A stretch of DNA of 64,000 nt, taken from Oricola nitratireducens (GTDB lineage: Bacteria; Pseudomonadota; Alphaproteobacteria; Rhizobiales; Rhizobiaceae). The notes below the pieces were generated by a model. That model had not been told where the DNA came from. It was given only the letters and a program-made list of their open reading frames with translations, and ran no database searches. Within the stretch, counting starts at the first letter, position 1, and every line of letters starts with the position of its first letter. Location: contig NZ_JACZCS010000021.1 in assembly GCF_014904745.1 (NCBI RefSeq), positions 1 to 64,000 of the forward strand. The letters are read 5' to 3'. A program made the translations under genes and the position numbers. Positions 40,819 to 49,496 of this stretch are shown piece after piece.

Positions 40819-41922
40819 TTATGCCCAGAAATTTTCGTGAACTTTGGCCTGTTGCGGCCCGGCTGGCGTTTCCACTGTCAGTTCGGTGCCGTCGTCCCAA
40901 TGGGTTATGCGCACCATGCCGATGGCGACATTTGTCTTGAAATCCGGCGACCAGGCAGCCGACGAGACACGGCCAACAGTTTTTGTCCCGTGCTTCACGG
41001 GCCACCAGCGGTCGCAGCCGGGCACGGCGGGCCCGTCGATCTCCAGCGCGCGGATCTGCTTGACCGGTCCTTCCTTCGCCACACGCAACAGTGCATCACG
41101 TCCGATGCAGCCGATCGCGGTCTGGGTGTTGCAGAACCGGCCGAGGCCGCATTCATGCGGCGTATTGTCGTCGGTCATGTCGTTGCCGTAGGACAGCAGG
41201 CCGCTCTCGATCCGTTCGATCAGGTTGGGGCAGCCGGCATGAACGTCCATCGACGTGCCGGCCTCCATCAGGGCGTTCCAGAGCGGCATGCCGATGTCCT
41301 CGCCCTCGACGTAAATCTCGAACCCGCCTTGCTTGGAGTAGCCAGATCGGGCCACCACCATGTCGCGCCCCTGAAAGTCGAGATGCGTGAACCTGAAGAA
41401 GCGGATGTCACGCACCTTGTCGCCAAAGACCGCCGCCATAAGATCGTCGGCGCGCGGCCCCTGCACGGCGAGGGGCGACACGTCGGGCTCGTCCACCAGA
41501 ACGTCCAGCCGGTAGCCGTAGGCGAGCCCCTTAATCCAGTAGAGCAGGTCGCTGTCGGCAATGGAGATCCACCAGCGGTCCTCGGCCAGCTTTACCGCAA
41601 CGGGATCGTTCAGCATGCCGCCGGTCTCGTCGACGATGGGCACGTAGTAGCACTGGCCGGGCAGCATCCCGCGCAGATCGCGCGGTGTCAGCAGTTGCGC
41701 GAGGCGTCCGGCGTCCGGACCGCGCAGTTCGACCTGGCGTTCGCAGGCGACGTCCCAGATTTGCACCGCCTGTTTCAGATGGTGATAGTCCTCCTCGACC
41801 GACCGGAACACCGTCGGCAGGAGCATGTGATTGTAGACGGTGTAGGCTTTGACGCCAGCGGCTTCCACGCCTTCCGAGAAAGCGGTGCGACGAAGCCTGC
41901 GCGAGGGTGAGAGCAGTGCCAT
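40819..41922 (-). CDS. dmdA: Dimethylsulfoniopropionate demethylase
   Basis: A 367-residue GcvT-fold enzyme. It shares long stretches with Ruegeria DmdA: SRRLRRTAFSEGVEAAGVKA at the start, then YTVYNHMLLPTVF, GGMLNDPVAVKLAEDRWW, EPDVSPLAVQGPRADDLMA, and RSGYSKQGGFEIYVEG. It transfers a methyl group from DMSP to tetrahydrofolate, giving 3-methylmercaptopropionate. Several of the conserved blocks (for example YNHMLLPTVF and the VSPLAVQGPRADD run) separate DmdA from ordinary aminomethyltransferases. It is the last gene of a four-gene leftward operon and starts 6 bp after dmdB. Confidence 0.93.
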   Translation of the reverse strand: MALLSPSRRLRRTAFSEGVEAAGVKAYTVYNHMLLPTVFRSVEEDYHHLKQAVQIWDVACERQVELRGPDAGRLAQLLTPRDLRGMLPGQCYYVPIVDETGGMLNDPVAVKLAEDRWWISIADSDLLYWIKGLAYGYRLDVLVDEPDVSPLAVQGPRADDLMAAVFGDKVRDIRFFRFTHLDFQGRDMVVARSGYSKQGGFEIYVEGEDIGMPLWNALMEAGTSMDVHAGCPNLIERIESGLLSYGNDMTDDNTPHECGLGRFCNTQTAIGCIGRDALLRVAKEGPVKQIRALEIDGPAVPGCDRWWPVKHGTKTVGRVSSAAWSPDFKTNVAIGMVRITHWDDGTELTVETPAGPQQAKVHENFWA

Positions 41923-41928
41923 TCCAGC

Positions 41929-43539
41929 TTACTCCAGTTCTTTGGCGCGATTGCGAAGCTGGAACTTCTGGATCTTGCCGGTGGATGTTTTGGGGAGGGA
42001 TTCGAAGATGACAGCCTTGGGGGCTTTGAAGCCGGCCAGATGGGCGCGGCAAAAGGCGATGAGTTCGTCCGAAGTGACCTCGATCCCGTCGCGCAATTCG
42101 ACAAAGGCGCAAGGGACTTCGCCCCATTTCTCATGCGGCATCGCGACCACGGCGGCAGCCTGGACGGCGTCGTGGCGATAGAGCACAGCCTCGACTTCGA
42201 CCGAGGATATGTTCTCCCCGCCCGAGATGATCACGTCCTTCAGCCGATCGCGGATCTGGATATAGCCGCTCTCATTCAGGACGGCGACATCGCCGGACCA
42301 GAACCAGCCGTCTTCATAGGCCGTCGCGGTGGCCTCGGCGTCCTTGTAATACCCCGCCATGACCGTATTGCCCCGAATGGCGATCTCACCCTGTGTGGTG
42401 CCGTCGCGCGGGACAGGCTCACCACTGGCGCGATCAATCACCGTGACCTCCTCGACCATCGGGAAGGCCATGCCCTGTTGCGCCTGCAACTGGGCTTGCT
42501 CTGCGGGGGTGAGATCGTGCCAGTCGTCCTGCCAGAGACATTGCGAGATGTGGCCAAAGGTTTCCGTCAGGCCATAGACCTGCATGACGTCGAACCCCAT
42601 GGATCGGGTCTTTTCCAGGACCGAGGGCGGCGGCGGTGCCCCGGCCGTCAGCACGCGGATCGCGGGATCGAAGGGCGCAGCGCCGCACTCTGCTTCGGCC
42701 AGCATCTGCAACACGATGGGCGCGGCGCCGAAATGGGTCACGCCATGGGCACGGATCGCGTCGAGGAGCCGGCCCGCTGCCGGAACGCGGGTGAACACGA
42801 CCGTACCCCCGAGCATGGCCATCAGCCAGGGGTGGCCCCAACCGTTGCAGTGGAACATCGGGACCGCCGACAGATAGACCGGATAGTGCGGCATCTGCCA
42901 CGCGGTCCCGGTGCCAAGCGCCATGAGATAGGCGCCACGATGGTGATAGACGACGCCCTTTGGGCGCCCGGAGGTGCCGGACGTGTAATTCAGCGCAATC
43001 GCGTTCCATTCATCCTCCGGAAGGACGATCGGCAGGGGCTCGCTCGCCAGCAGGCTGTCGTAGGTCGGGCCGCCAAGGCTTTCGCCCGGCACGTCCGGAT
43101 CGGCAATCTCGACCATCGGCAGGACGTGGCCCAGATGGTCGAATGCTTTTGACAGGAGTGGCACCAGTTCCCGATCCACGATCACCAGTTTCGTGTCCGC
43201 GTGGTCCAGAATGTAAGCGATGGTCTCGGGTTCCAGCCGAGTGTTGAGCGTGTTCAGCACCGCGCCGGTCAACGGCAGCGCGAAATGCAGTTCGAACAGT
43301 TCCGGGATATTCGGGCTCAGCACCGAGACCGTATCGCCCTTTTGCACGCCAAGCCCGACGAGCCCCCCGGCCACCGCGCGAATGCGGGCGGAGGTTTCGA
43401 CCCAACTGCGCCGGATGGTGCCATAGATCACCGCCGTGCGCGCGCCGTGCAGAGTTTCGGCGCGGCGCAGGAAGGACAATGGCGACAGGGGCACATGGTT
43501 CGCCCGTGTCTTCTGAAGAGCCTCGAAATGGTGACGCAT
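41929..43539 (-). CDS. dmdB: 3-Methylmercaptopropionate-CoA ligase
   Basis: A 536-residue acyl-adenylate-forming CoA ligase. The phosphate loop is YTSGTSGRPKGVVYHH, the A5 motif YGLTETFGH, the hinge region SGDVAVLNESGYIQIRDRLK, and the catalytic lysine lies in PKTSTGKIQKFQLR. By its position between dmdA and dmdD it would make MMPA-CoA from MMPA, the second step of DMSP demethylation. Enzymes of this group also accept short fatty acids. Confidence 0.88.
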   Translation of the reverse strand: MRHHFEALQKTRANHVPLSPLSFLRRAETLHGARTAVIYGTIRRSWVETSARIRAVAGGLVGLGVQKGDTVSVLSPNIPELFELHFALPLTGAVLNTLNTRLEPETIAYILDHADTKLVIVDRELVPLLSKAFDHLGHVLPMVEIADPDVPGESLGGPTYDSLLASEPLPIVLPEDEWNAIALNYTSGTSGRPKGVVYHHRGAYLMALGTGTAWQMPHYPVYLSAVPMFHCNGWGHPWLMAMLGGTVVFTRVPAAGRLLDAIRAHGVTHFGAAPIVLQMLAEAECGAAPFDPAIRVLTAGAPPPPSVLEKTRSMGFDVMQVYGLTETFGHISQCLWQDDWHDLTPAEQAQLQAQQGMAFPMVEEVTVIDRASGEPVPRDGTTQGEIAIRGNTVMAGYYKDAEATATAYEDGWFWSGDVAVLNESGYIQIRDRLKDVIISGGENISSVEVEAVLYRHDAVQAAAVVAMPHEKWGEVPCAFVELRDGIEVTSDELIAFCRAHLAGFKAPKAVIFESLPKTSTGKIQKFQLRNRAKELE

Positions 43540-43555
43540 CGCGGTTCAGCCTGAC

Positions 43556-44365
43556 TTAGGTGTTGGGCCGCACGCGGGCAGCGGTCTTGTTGGCGAAGGC
43601 TTCGAGGCGCGCGCGGGCGGCTGGCTGGGTGTTGACGATGCCGCCCACGAAGGCTTCGGCATAGGCGGCATCCATACCGGACATGTTGTTCATGTGGCTC
43701 ACCGCAGAACAGATCGCGAAGTTCGTCAGCGGCAGGTTCTGCGCGACCTTTTGCGCCAGTTCCATCGCCTTGGCAAAGCTGCCACCGTCTTCGGTGATAT
43801 ATTGCGCCAGCCCCAGATCGACGGCCTCTTGTCCCTGGTAAACGCGTCCGGTGAGGATCATGTCGATCATGCGGTATTTGCCGATCATCTCCGAAACCCG
43901 GATCGTCGCGCCGCCGCCAGTGAAAATCCCGCGTTGGCCTTCCGGCAGGGCGAAATAGGTGCCGGGGTCGATCACGCGCACATGGGCGGCGCTGGCAAGT
44001 TCCAGGCCACCGCCGACAACCGCGCTATTCAGCGCGGCAATGATCGGCACGCCGCCATATTCCATTTTGTTGAAGGCCTCATGCCAGCGCAGGCAGACAT
44101 GCATGAAGTCATCGGCGCTGCGGTCGGCCTTCCAATGTTCGACCAGATCCAGACCCGCGCAGAAGTGATCGCCTTCGCCTGCCAGCAACACAGCCTTGAC
44201 GCCCGCCATCCGTGCGCCGCTGAAGAAGCGTATCAGTTCCTCGATCGTGGCCACATCCAGAGCGTTGCGTTTGGAAGGGCGGTTCAGCGTCACGACATAC
44301 AGGCCGTTCTCACGCGCAGAAATCGAGAGTCTTTCATAGGTGTCGGGGTTCACGACGCCGTTCAT
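43556..44365 (-). CDS. dmdD: Methylthioacryloyl-CoA hydratase
   Basis: A 269-residue crotonase-family protein. The oxyanion-hole segments are [13 protein letters not shown] and [13 protein letters not shown]. Glu122 and Glu142 match the two catalytic glutamates known for Ruegeria DmdD (Glu121 and Glu141), and the length matches. It hydrates MTA-CoA and hydrolyses the product to acetaldehyde, methanethiol, CO2 and CoA. It lies between dmdC and dmdB in one operon, which supports DmdD over an ordinary enoyl-CoA hydratase. Confidence 0.88.
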   Translation of the reverse strand: MNGVVNPDTYERLSISARENGLYVVTLNRPSKRNALDVATIEELIRFFSGARMAGVKAVLLAGEGDHFCAGLDLVEHWKADRSADDFMHVCLRWHEAFNKMEYGGVPIIAALNSAVVGGGLELASAAHVRVIDPGTYFALPEGQRGIFTGGGATIRVSEMIGKYRMIDMILTGRVYQGQEAVDLGLAQYITEDGGSFAKAMELAQKVAQNLPLTNFAICSAVSHMNNMSGMDAAYAEAFVGGIVNTQPAARARLEAFANKTAARVRPNT

Positions 44366-44386
44366 GGGTCGGGTCCTTTCGAGTAA

Positions 44387-46150
44387 TTATTCGGGGAAAG
44401 CTGTGTCTAACAGGCTTCGCGAGCCGTGCATGATGCGAGTTTGCTCGGTGGCACATTCGGGCAGAATGTGCTGGGCAAAAAACAGTGCGGTGGCGATTTT
44501 CCGGGTCATGAACCCAGTGTCCTGCCCGGCGTCGAGCGCAGTTTGCGCCGCCAGGGCGCCTTTGGCGAGTTTCCACCCCGCCGCCAATGTGCCCGCCAGC
44601 ATCAGGAAGGGGACAGAGCCCGCGAAGGCCGCGTCGATATCCCTGCGGCTGTTCTCCAGCATCCAGTCCAGCGCGGCTTCGAATGCGCCGCGCGCCTGCG
44701 CGAGCCTTGTGCCGATCGCCTGGGCGGAGGCGTCACCCTTTGCAAGCTGCGCCTCGGTCTCGGCAATTCGCGCGGCGAACAGGCGGGCGGTTTCGCCTCC
44801 GTCACGCACTACCTTGCGCCCCAGAAGGTCATTTGCCTGGATGGCCGTGGTGCCCTCGTAGATCGGCAGAATGCGGGCGTCACGGTAATGCTGCGCAGCG
44901 CCGGTCTCTTCGATGAAGCCCATGCCGCCATGGATCTGCACGCCCAGCGACGCGACCTCGACCGCGCGTTCGGTGCAAAATCCCTTGACCAGCGGAACCA
45001 TGAATTCGGCCAGCGCGAGGGTCTCGGGATCGCTCTGATGATGCGCGATGTCCAACAGCCCGGCGGTCGCCACCGCCATGGCCCGTCCGCCTTCGGTCAG
45101 GCTGCGCATCCGCATCAGCATGCGGCGGACATCCGGGTGGTCGATGATCGGGACGGCCTCCCTGCGCTGACCGTTCACCGGACGGCTTTGAACCCGGTCG
45201 CGCGCATAGGTCAGAGCACGCTGAAAAGCCCGCTCCGACAGCGCAATCCCCTGCACACCGACAGAGAACCGTGCGGCGTTCATCATGATGAACATGTACT
45301 CCAGCCCGCAGTTTTCCTCGCCGATCAGGAAGCCGGTGGCATCATCGTATTCCAGCACTGCCGTCGGACTGGCGCGCACGCCCAGTTTGTGTTCGATGCT
45401 CACACAGTTTACTGAGTTCCCGGTCCTCAGCGTCCCATCCGGATCCACCAGCTTCTGTGGCACGATAAAAAGGCTCAGCCCCTTCGGCCCGGTTGGCGCA
45501 TCAGGTGTGCGCGCCAGCACGAGATGGATGATATTCTCGGTCAGATCATGGGCGCCATAGGTGATGAAAATCTTCGTGCCGGAGATACCATAACTACCAT
45601 CCCCGCGCCGTATCGCCTTTGTCGCCACAGGGCCCAAATCGCTGCCCGCCTGCGGTTCGGTCAGGTTCATTGTGCCGGACCAGCGCCCTGCAATCAGCGG
45701 CTCGAGATAGGTGGCTTTCTGTTCGTCCGAGCCGGCCAGCAGCAGCGCCTCGATCGCCCCATCGGTCAGCAGCGGGCAGAGCCCAAAGCTCATATCGGCG
45801 GCATTCAGCATCTCCACCGCCGCCGCGCCAACGGCACGCGGCAGCCCGATGCCGCCATATTCCACCGGATGGGTCAGCGCCTGCCAGCCCATTTCGACAA
45901 ACTGAGCATAGGCCCGCGCGGCGCCTTCGTGCATGGTCACACGGCCTTTGTTAAACTGGGCCCCCAGCGTGTCCCCGATTTGAGACAATGGCGCGATCTG
46001 TTCGCGGCAGAACTTGGCATAGCCCTCAAGCGCGGCGCCAATATCCGACAGGTCGTGTTCGGAATACACCTCCAGCGCAGACACCTTTTCCCAGTGGGAC
46101 AGGTGTTCGATACAGAACATCAAATCCTGCACGGGCGGCTGATAGGACAT
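44387..46150 (-). CDS. dmdC: 3-Methylmercaptopropionyl-CoA dehydrogenase
   Basis: A 587-residue acyl-CoA dehydrogenase of the long DmdC type (ordinary members are about 380-400). It has the FAD segment TMNLTEPQAGSDLGPVATKA, the mid-region GLEYMFIMMNAARFSVGVQG, and the catalytic glutamate in RILPIYEGTTAIQANDL. A C-terminal extension of about 130 residues is typical of DmdC. It oxidises MMPA-CoA to methylthioacryloyl-CoA. It is the first gene of the dmdC-dmdD-dmdB-dmdA operon and diverges from an AraC-type regulator. Confidence 0.9.
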   Translation of the reverse strand: MSYQPPVQDLMFCIEHLSHWEKVSALEVYSEHDLSDIGAALEGYAKFCREQIAPLSQIGDTLGAQFNKGRVTMHEGAARAYAQFVEMGWQALTHPVEYGGIGLPRAVGAAAVEMLNAADMSFGLCPLLTDGAIEALLLAGSDEQKATYLEPLIAGRWSGTMNLTEPQAGSDLGPVATKAIRRGDGSYGISGTKIFITYGAHDLTENIIHLVLARTPDAPTGPKGLSLFIVPQKLVDPDGTLRTGNSVNCVSIEHKLGVRASPTAVLEYDDATGFLIGEENCGLEYMFIMMNAARFSVGVQGIALSERAFQRALTYARDRVQSRPVNGQRREAVPIIDHPDVRRMLMRMRSLTEGGRAMAVATAGLLDIAHHQSDPETLALAEFMVPLVKGFCTERAVEVASLGVQIHGGMGFIEETGAAQHYRDARILPIYEGTTAIQANDLLGRKVVRDGGETARLFAARIAETEAQLAKGDASAQAIGTRLAQARGAFEAALDWMLENSRRDIDAAFAGSVPFLMLAGTLAAGWKLAKGALAAQTALDAGQDTGFMTRKIATALFFAQHILPECATEQTRIMHGSRSLLDTAFPE

Positions 46151-46260
46151 ACCTGGCTCCCCGACGGAAACTATGGTTTCGCGTCATTTAGCCACGACAT
46201 AACTTGCCGATAAGCTCATCTTGCGCCAAAATGCTATCCGATTACGCCAAGCAAGCCTCC

Positions 46261-47274
46261 ATGACCAGTCATGACCCCATCTCTCTGACGACCGTATCGG
46301 CGGGTTTCATTCAGGACTGGCTTGATGCGCTGAAATCTCGATGCACGCCGGAAGCTATGACTTCCCTGCTGGAGCGCTCAGGGCTGCAATCCAGCCCGAT
46401 GGCATCCACGCAACGCGTCACGCTCGAAGAAATCGCCCGGCTGTATCAGCTTGCCACGCCAGAGACCGGGGATGAAATGATGGGACTCTGGAGCCGCCCG
46501 ATCCGGCCCCGCGCCCTGCAACATCTTGTAACCGTGCAGCGTGAGGCGAGCAGCCTGGTCTCGGCGCTGTATCGGTTCTCGACATTCTGGAACCTGCTAT
46601 TGGATGATTTTCATCTGGATTTGCAGAACGGACCGGAGGAGGTGGAACTGGCGTTGGTCCCTTACTCGAACGAAACCCACCCGCAGCGATTTGGTCACAT
46701 GCTGATCCTGAAATTGGCGCATGGGCTCCTGTCCTGGCTCGGCGGGTCGGAAACGACCGTGAAAGAGGTTCGCTTTGCCTTCTCTCGTCCGGATTTTGCC
46801 GCAGACTACGCCGTCGTCTTTCCTTGTCCGGTAGAATTTGACGCGCCGCAAACCAGCATCCTTTTTGATCCACGCCAATTCAACCGTCCGATCACTCGCA
46901 GTCCCGCCGAGGCATCCGTGTTCCTTGAACGCGCGCCGATTGACTGGATCTTCACCGGCTCGCGCGCGCATACGAACAGCCTGCGCGTCCGCGCCTTTCT
47001 TTACGGAACGGCGTGGCAGAGCTGCCAGCTTCCGGATGCGGCCCACGCCCTGAAAATGACGCCCCGGACGCTGAACCGTCGCCTGAAAGAGGAAGGGACA
47101 TCCTTTCAGGACATAAAGGACGCTCTGCGCCGCGACATCGCTGTCCGCGCGCTTCAGCAAGGCACGGACAGCATCGAACAAATCGCCTTTGACACCGGCT
47201 TTTCTGCCCCGGCGAACTTCCATCGAGCCTTTCGCAAATGGACCAAGCGGACGCCCGGATCATACCGATTGTAA
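46261..47274 (+). CDS. AraC-family regulator, probable control of the dmd operon
   Basis: About 337 residues from ATG 46261; ATG 46231 or 46204 are alternatives, and none has a clear ribosome site. An N-terminal ligand-binding domain of the OruR/ArgR-like (Arabinose_bd) type covers about 1-215. The C-terminal HTH_18 double helix-turn-helix includes AHALKMTPRTLNRRLKEEGT and TDSIEQIAFDTGFSAPANFH, ending KRTPGSYRL. It shares a roughly 110-bp intergenic region with dmdC, so it most likely controls that operon in response to DMSP, MMPA or a breakdown product; the ligand is inference. Confidence 0.82.
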   Translation: MTSHDPISLTTVSAGFIQDWLDALKSRCTPEAMTSLLERSGLQSSPMASTQRVTLEEIARLYQLATPETGDEMMGLWSRPIRPRALQHLVTVQREASSLVSALYRFSTFWNLLLDDFHLDLQNGPEEVELALVPYSNETHPQRFGHMLILKLAHGLLSWLGGSETTVKEVRFAFSRPDFAADYAVVFPCPVEFDAPQTSILFDPRQFNRPITRSPAEASVFLERAPIDWIFTGSRAHTNSLRVRAFLYGTAWQSCQLPDAAHALKMTPRTLNRRLKEEGTSFQDIKDALRRDIAVRALQQGTDSIEQIAFDTGFSAPANFHRAFRKWTKRTPGSYRL

Positions 47275-47276
47275 GT

Positions 47277-47640
47277 TCGGGTTTCGAAACATCGAAATCT
47301 CTTCGCGGATGATCTGATCAAGCACCGCTTTAATTGCCTGCACTCGGCGGGCCATGCGCAGGCTCTCGTGCCAGACCAATTAATAGCTGCCCATGACGAG
47401 TAGGTACGGTAATAGGCGCACAAAAAAGCATGATCCCGACACGCGCCTTGGCGGTTCTTCCCGCGCTTTAATTTGGATGAATGGCCGTTCTACCACTGCT
47501 CCGCAGCACAGAGCACCGAGATCTCGCAGAATTTCCCGTACTGCCAGCGAGCGCAGAAAGAAAATCGATACGGGTAGGCTCGAAATATCCGTTCGCTGCA
47601 GAGTGACCAAAGGTCCGCGATGGGCCGTGAGTCATACCGC
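47277..47640 (-). pseudogene. LysR-type regulator C-terminal relic
   Basis: On the minus strand one frame reads SIFFLRSLAVREILRDLG and later RLLPYLLVMGSY, then a TAA stop, and continues in the same frame with LVWHESLRMARRVQAIKAVL, DQIIREEISMF. The last part resembles the end of a LysR effector domain. The in-frame stop and the missing DNA-binding half mark it as decayed. The identification rests on about 50 residues. Confidence 0.4.
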
Positions 47641-48256
47641 GCTTGTCAATGCGGAGCGTCTGCTTCCCCGACTTCGTTCTAACAAGCTGCCTGACAGGTC
47701 ACGGCCCCTATTTGGTCATTCATCCAAACCGCTGCGGATGCCTTGCGGGGAACAAAGCGACGGTCCTTGGACGTTTCGTCATCGTCCTTCCACTGGTCCT
47801 CTTCGAACTCTACATCTGCGCGGGCGTCCGCTTCCAAAGGCGCTTTTCCGACACCAGCGGGAGCGAGATCATTTCGCGTTTCCGGTTCAAGCATCGGCTG
47901 CGGCCGAAAACTTTTCGGCGGCTTGCCTTGTCGGCGTCAGAGACGGTCGACACCGTCAGTATCGGCATGTCACATAGCGCTGCCCAAGCATGTCAACGTT
48001 TTCCCTGACCAGCGGATTCAGCCCTCGCCCCTAAAGGCGGGACTGCTCATTGGCGGAGAGGAAGGGATCTCTCCATAGCATTAGGTATCGGCATTTCTCG
48101 AGAAGGCGCTCCGCAAGAAGAATGTTTCCTCCGGCCTTTGAGGTTCGTGGCAAATGCTGCCCTTGCAGAGCTAAATGGATCCGTGTACGTGAGGACGTAT
48201 CCTGATTGGAGATAGACTCCGATTTTGCAATACTAAATCAATAGGTTAGCGAGTTT
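47641..48256. other. Gene-poor stretch, no supported feature
   Basis: Several overlapping frames of 60-190 codons exist on both strands, but none has a ribosome site, a recognisable family motif or consistent third-position bias, and they contradict each other. Base composition is visibly less GC-rich towards 48200-48440 than in neighbouring genes. It looks like decayed island DNA. Confidence 0.45.
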
Positions 48257-48284
48257 GGAGGTTCGAGTCCCTCCTCCGCTACCA
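48257..48284 (+). repeat. tRNA 3'-end fragment (T-arm to CCA)
   Basis: GGAGGTTCGAGTCCCTCC followed by TCCGCTACCA resembles the last 28 bases of the tRNA-Met at 49267-49343 (24-26 identical positions by eye). It is in opposite orientation and has no tRNA body upstream. It looks like an integration-site scar. Confidence 0.65.
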
Positions 48285-48599
48285 TTTCACCTATCTATGT
48301 CATTGATATCTTTATATGAAATACAGGCGCGCCGGCTGCACCTCAGCCGCAGATCGCGACCGACAACGACCAACAAATTGATTCTACTCAGGAAATCCTG
48401 TGTTGGTTCAATCCGAAGCGCTACCATCGTTTGTCGAGACAATCGTCTGGGACTAAGCCCGCAGTATGGCGCCCAATCCCGCTATTAAGTTTCGCGAATT
48501 CCATTCGGATTACCGGACCTCCGGGATAGACGCGCCTAGATTCCGATCGCCTCGTAGAGGCCCTTGATGCGGGTGAGGGCGAGAACATACCCGCTGCTG

Positions 48600-48806
48600 C
48601 ACCAGACGATCGGAGCGGACATGCTGCTCTCCGGTCTTGCAGGCGGCACCGCAAGGCGCGTGCATCGGCGTTTGCGGAAGGCGGAACGTCAGGCCCGGCG
48701 CATCGTCGCCTGGCACAGGCCAGCCGTGATCGATCTCGCCGCCCGGCTGCTGGAGGTGGAGACCTTGGAAGGCGAGGAATTGCGACGGCTGCTGCCGGAC
48801 CGTTAG
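48600..48806 (+). pseudogene. M41-peptidase (FtsH-like) C-terminal relic
   Basis: The frame reads SGLAGGTARRVHRRLRKAER, then QARRIVAWHRPAVIDLAARL, LEVETLEGEELRRLLPDR and a stop. This is like the C-terminal helix bundle of FtsH-type zinc proteases (AxxLLExETLxGEELxxLL). No ATPase or HEXGH part is present upstream. The assignment is by motif only. Confidence 0.45.
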
Positions 48807-48948
48807 CCCTCTCGTCCCGGTTCCGGTTTCCGCTCCGAGTTGAAACGCATTCCCGGCGACTTGCGTCGCCGTGCCCGCAGGTCATCTCGATTTGCAGTCA
48901 TTCGATTCCCAAGTGCGGGCGGGCGATTCCGGGTCCCAGACAAGCGAT

Positions 48949-49176
48949 TCATCGGGCGGCTTCGTTGCGGATTGATGCGTTCCGACGCGCCCACAAGTCT
49001 GCAAGAGCGTGTAGCGCCTGCTCGGCACCGGCCACGTCTCGTAAATCTAAATCGAGGGCCCTGACGAGCTGTTGGTTGTGATCAGAGAACCTTCCCTGAT
49101 CCCACCTAGCCTTGGCGAGATCCTCGAATACTGGGAGAACCCCTGACATCACATTGCCAATCACGCGCCGAGCCAT
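48949..49176 (-). CDS. Small hypothetical protein
   Basis: A 75-residue frame starting MARRVIGNVMSGVLPVFEDL, with a GGAG ribosome site seven bases before the ATG. It has no recognised motif. The predicted helices and the Asp/Gln-rich middle (WDQGRFSDHNQQLVRALDLD) look protein-like, but it may be a fragment of a larger lost gene. It lies within the relic zone next to tRNA-Met. Confidence 0.35.
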   Translation of the reverse strand: MARRVIGNVMSGVLPVFEDLAKARWDQGRFSDHNQQLVRALDLDLRDVAGAEQALHALADLWARRNASIRNEAAR

Positions 49177-49266
49177 GGCATCTCCGCGTACGTATCTGGG
49201 AGATGTCTCACAGCTTCCGGAACCTCTGTTCCTTACAAGCTATTGATTTTGCACGATAAATCAGAG

Positions 49267-49343
49267 TGGTAGCGGAGGAGGGACTTGAACCCCCGACACG
49301 CGGATTATGATTCCGCTGCTCTAACCGACTGAGCTACTCCGCC
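49267..49343 (-). tRNA. tRNA-Met (CAU anticodon)
   Basis: On the minus strand 77 bases form a full cloverleaf. The acceptor GGCGGAG pairs with CTCCGCT, the D-arm is GCTCAGTCGGTTAGAGC, the anticodon arm GCGGAATCATAATCCGC carries CAT, the T-arm is GGGGGTTCAAGTCCCTC, and CCA is encoded. It is probably elongator tRNA-Met, as it lacks the three G-C pairs of initiator tRNA; a tRNA-Ile2 (lysidine) cannot be fully excluded. It marks the border between the accessory region and chromosome-like genes. Confidence 0.95.
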
Positions 49344-49496
49344 AAGGCGGCAGGGCACATGGCCTGCCAAGTCGCGCGGATATAAGGTGCGGGCGTTCGT
49401 ACTGTCAAGCGCGTATGCGGCGTGATGTGCCTTGTTTTGATGGCGCAAACGCGCTTTAAGGCGCCCGCAGCCTCCAAACGCTTTCCGGACAGGACA

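Noticed and set aside
40735-41910. A 391-codon open frame on the plus strand across dmdA
   Set aside because: The minus strand encodes DmdA with long identity to known demethylases; the plus frame is a shadow and has no ribosome site.
48257-49343. The tRNA fragment and tRNA-Met as attL/attR of one integrated element
   Set aside because: Site-specific integration leaves direct repeats, but these two copies are in inverted orientation, and no integrase gene is seen between or beside them. Kept only as a scar observation.
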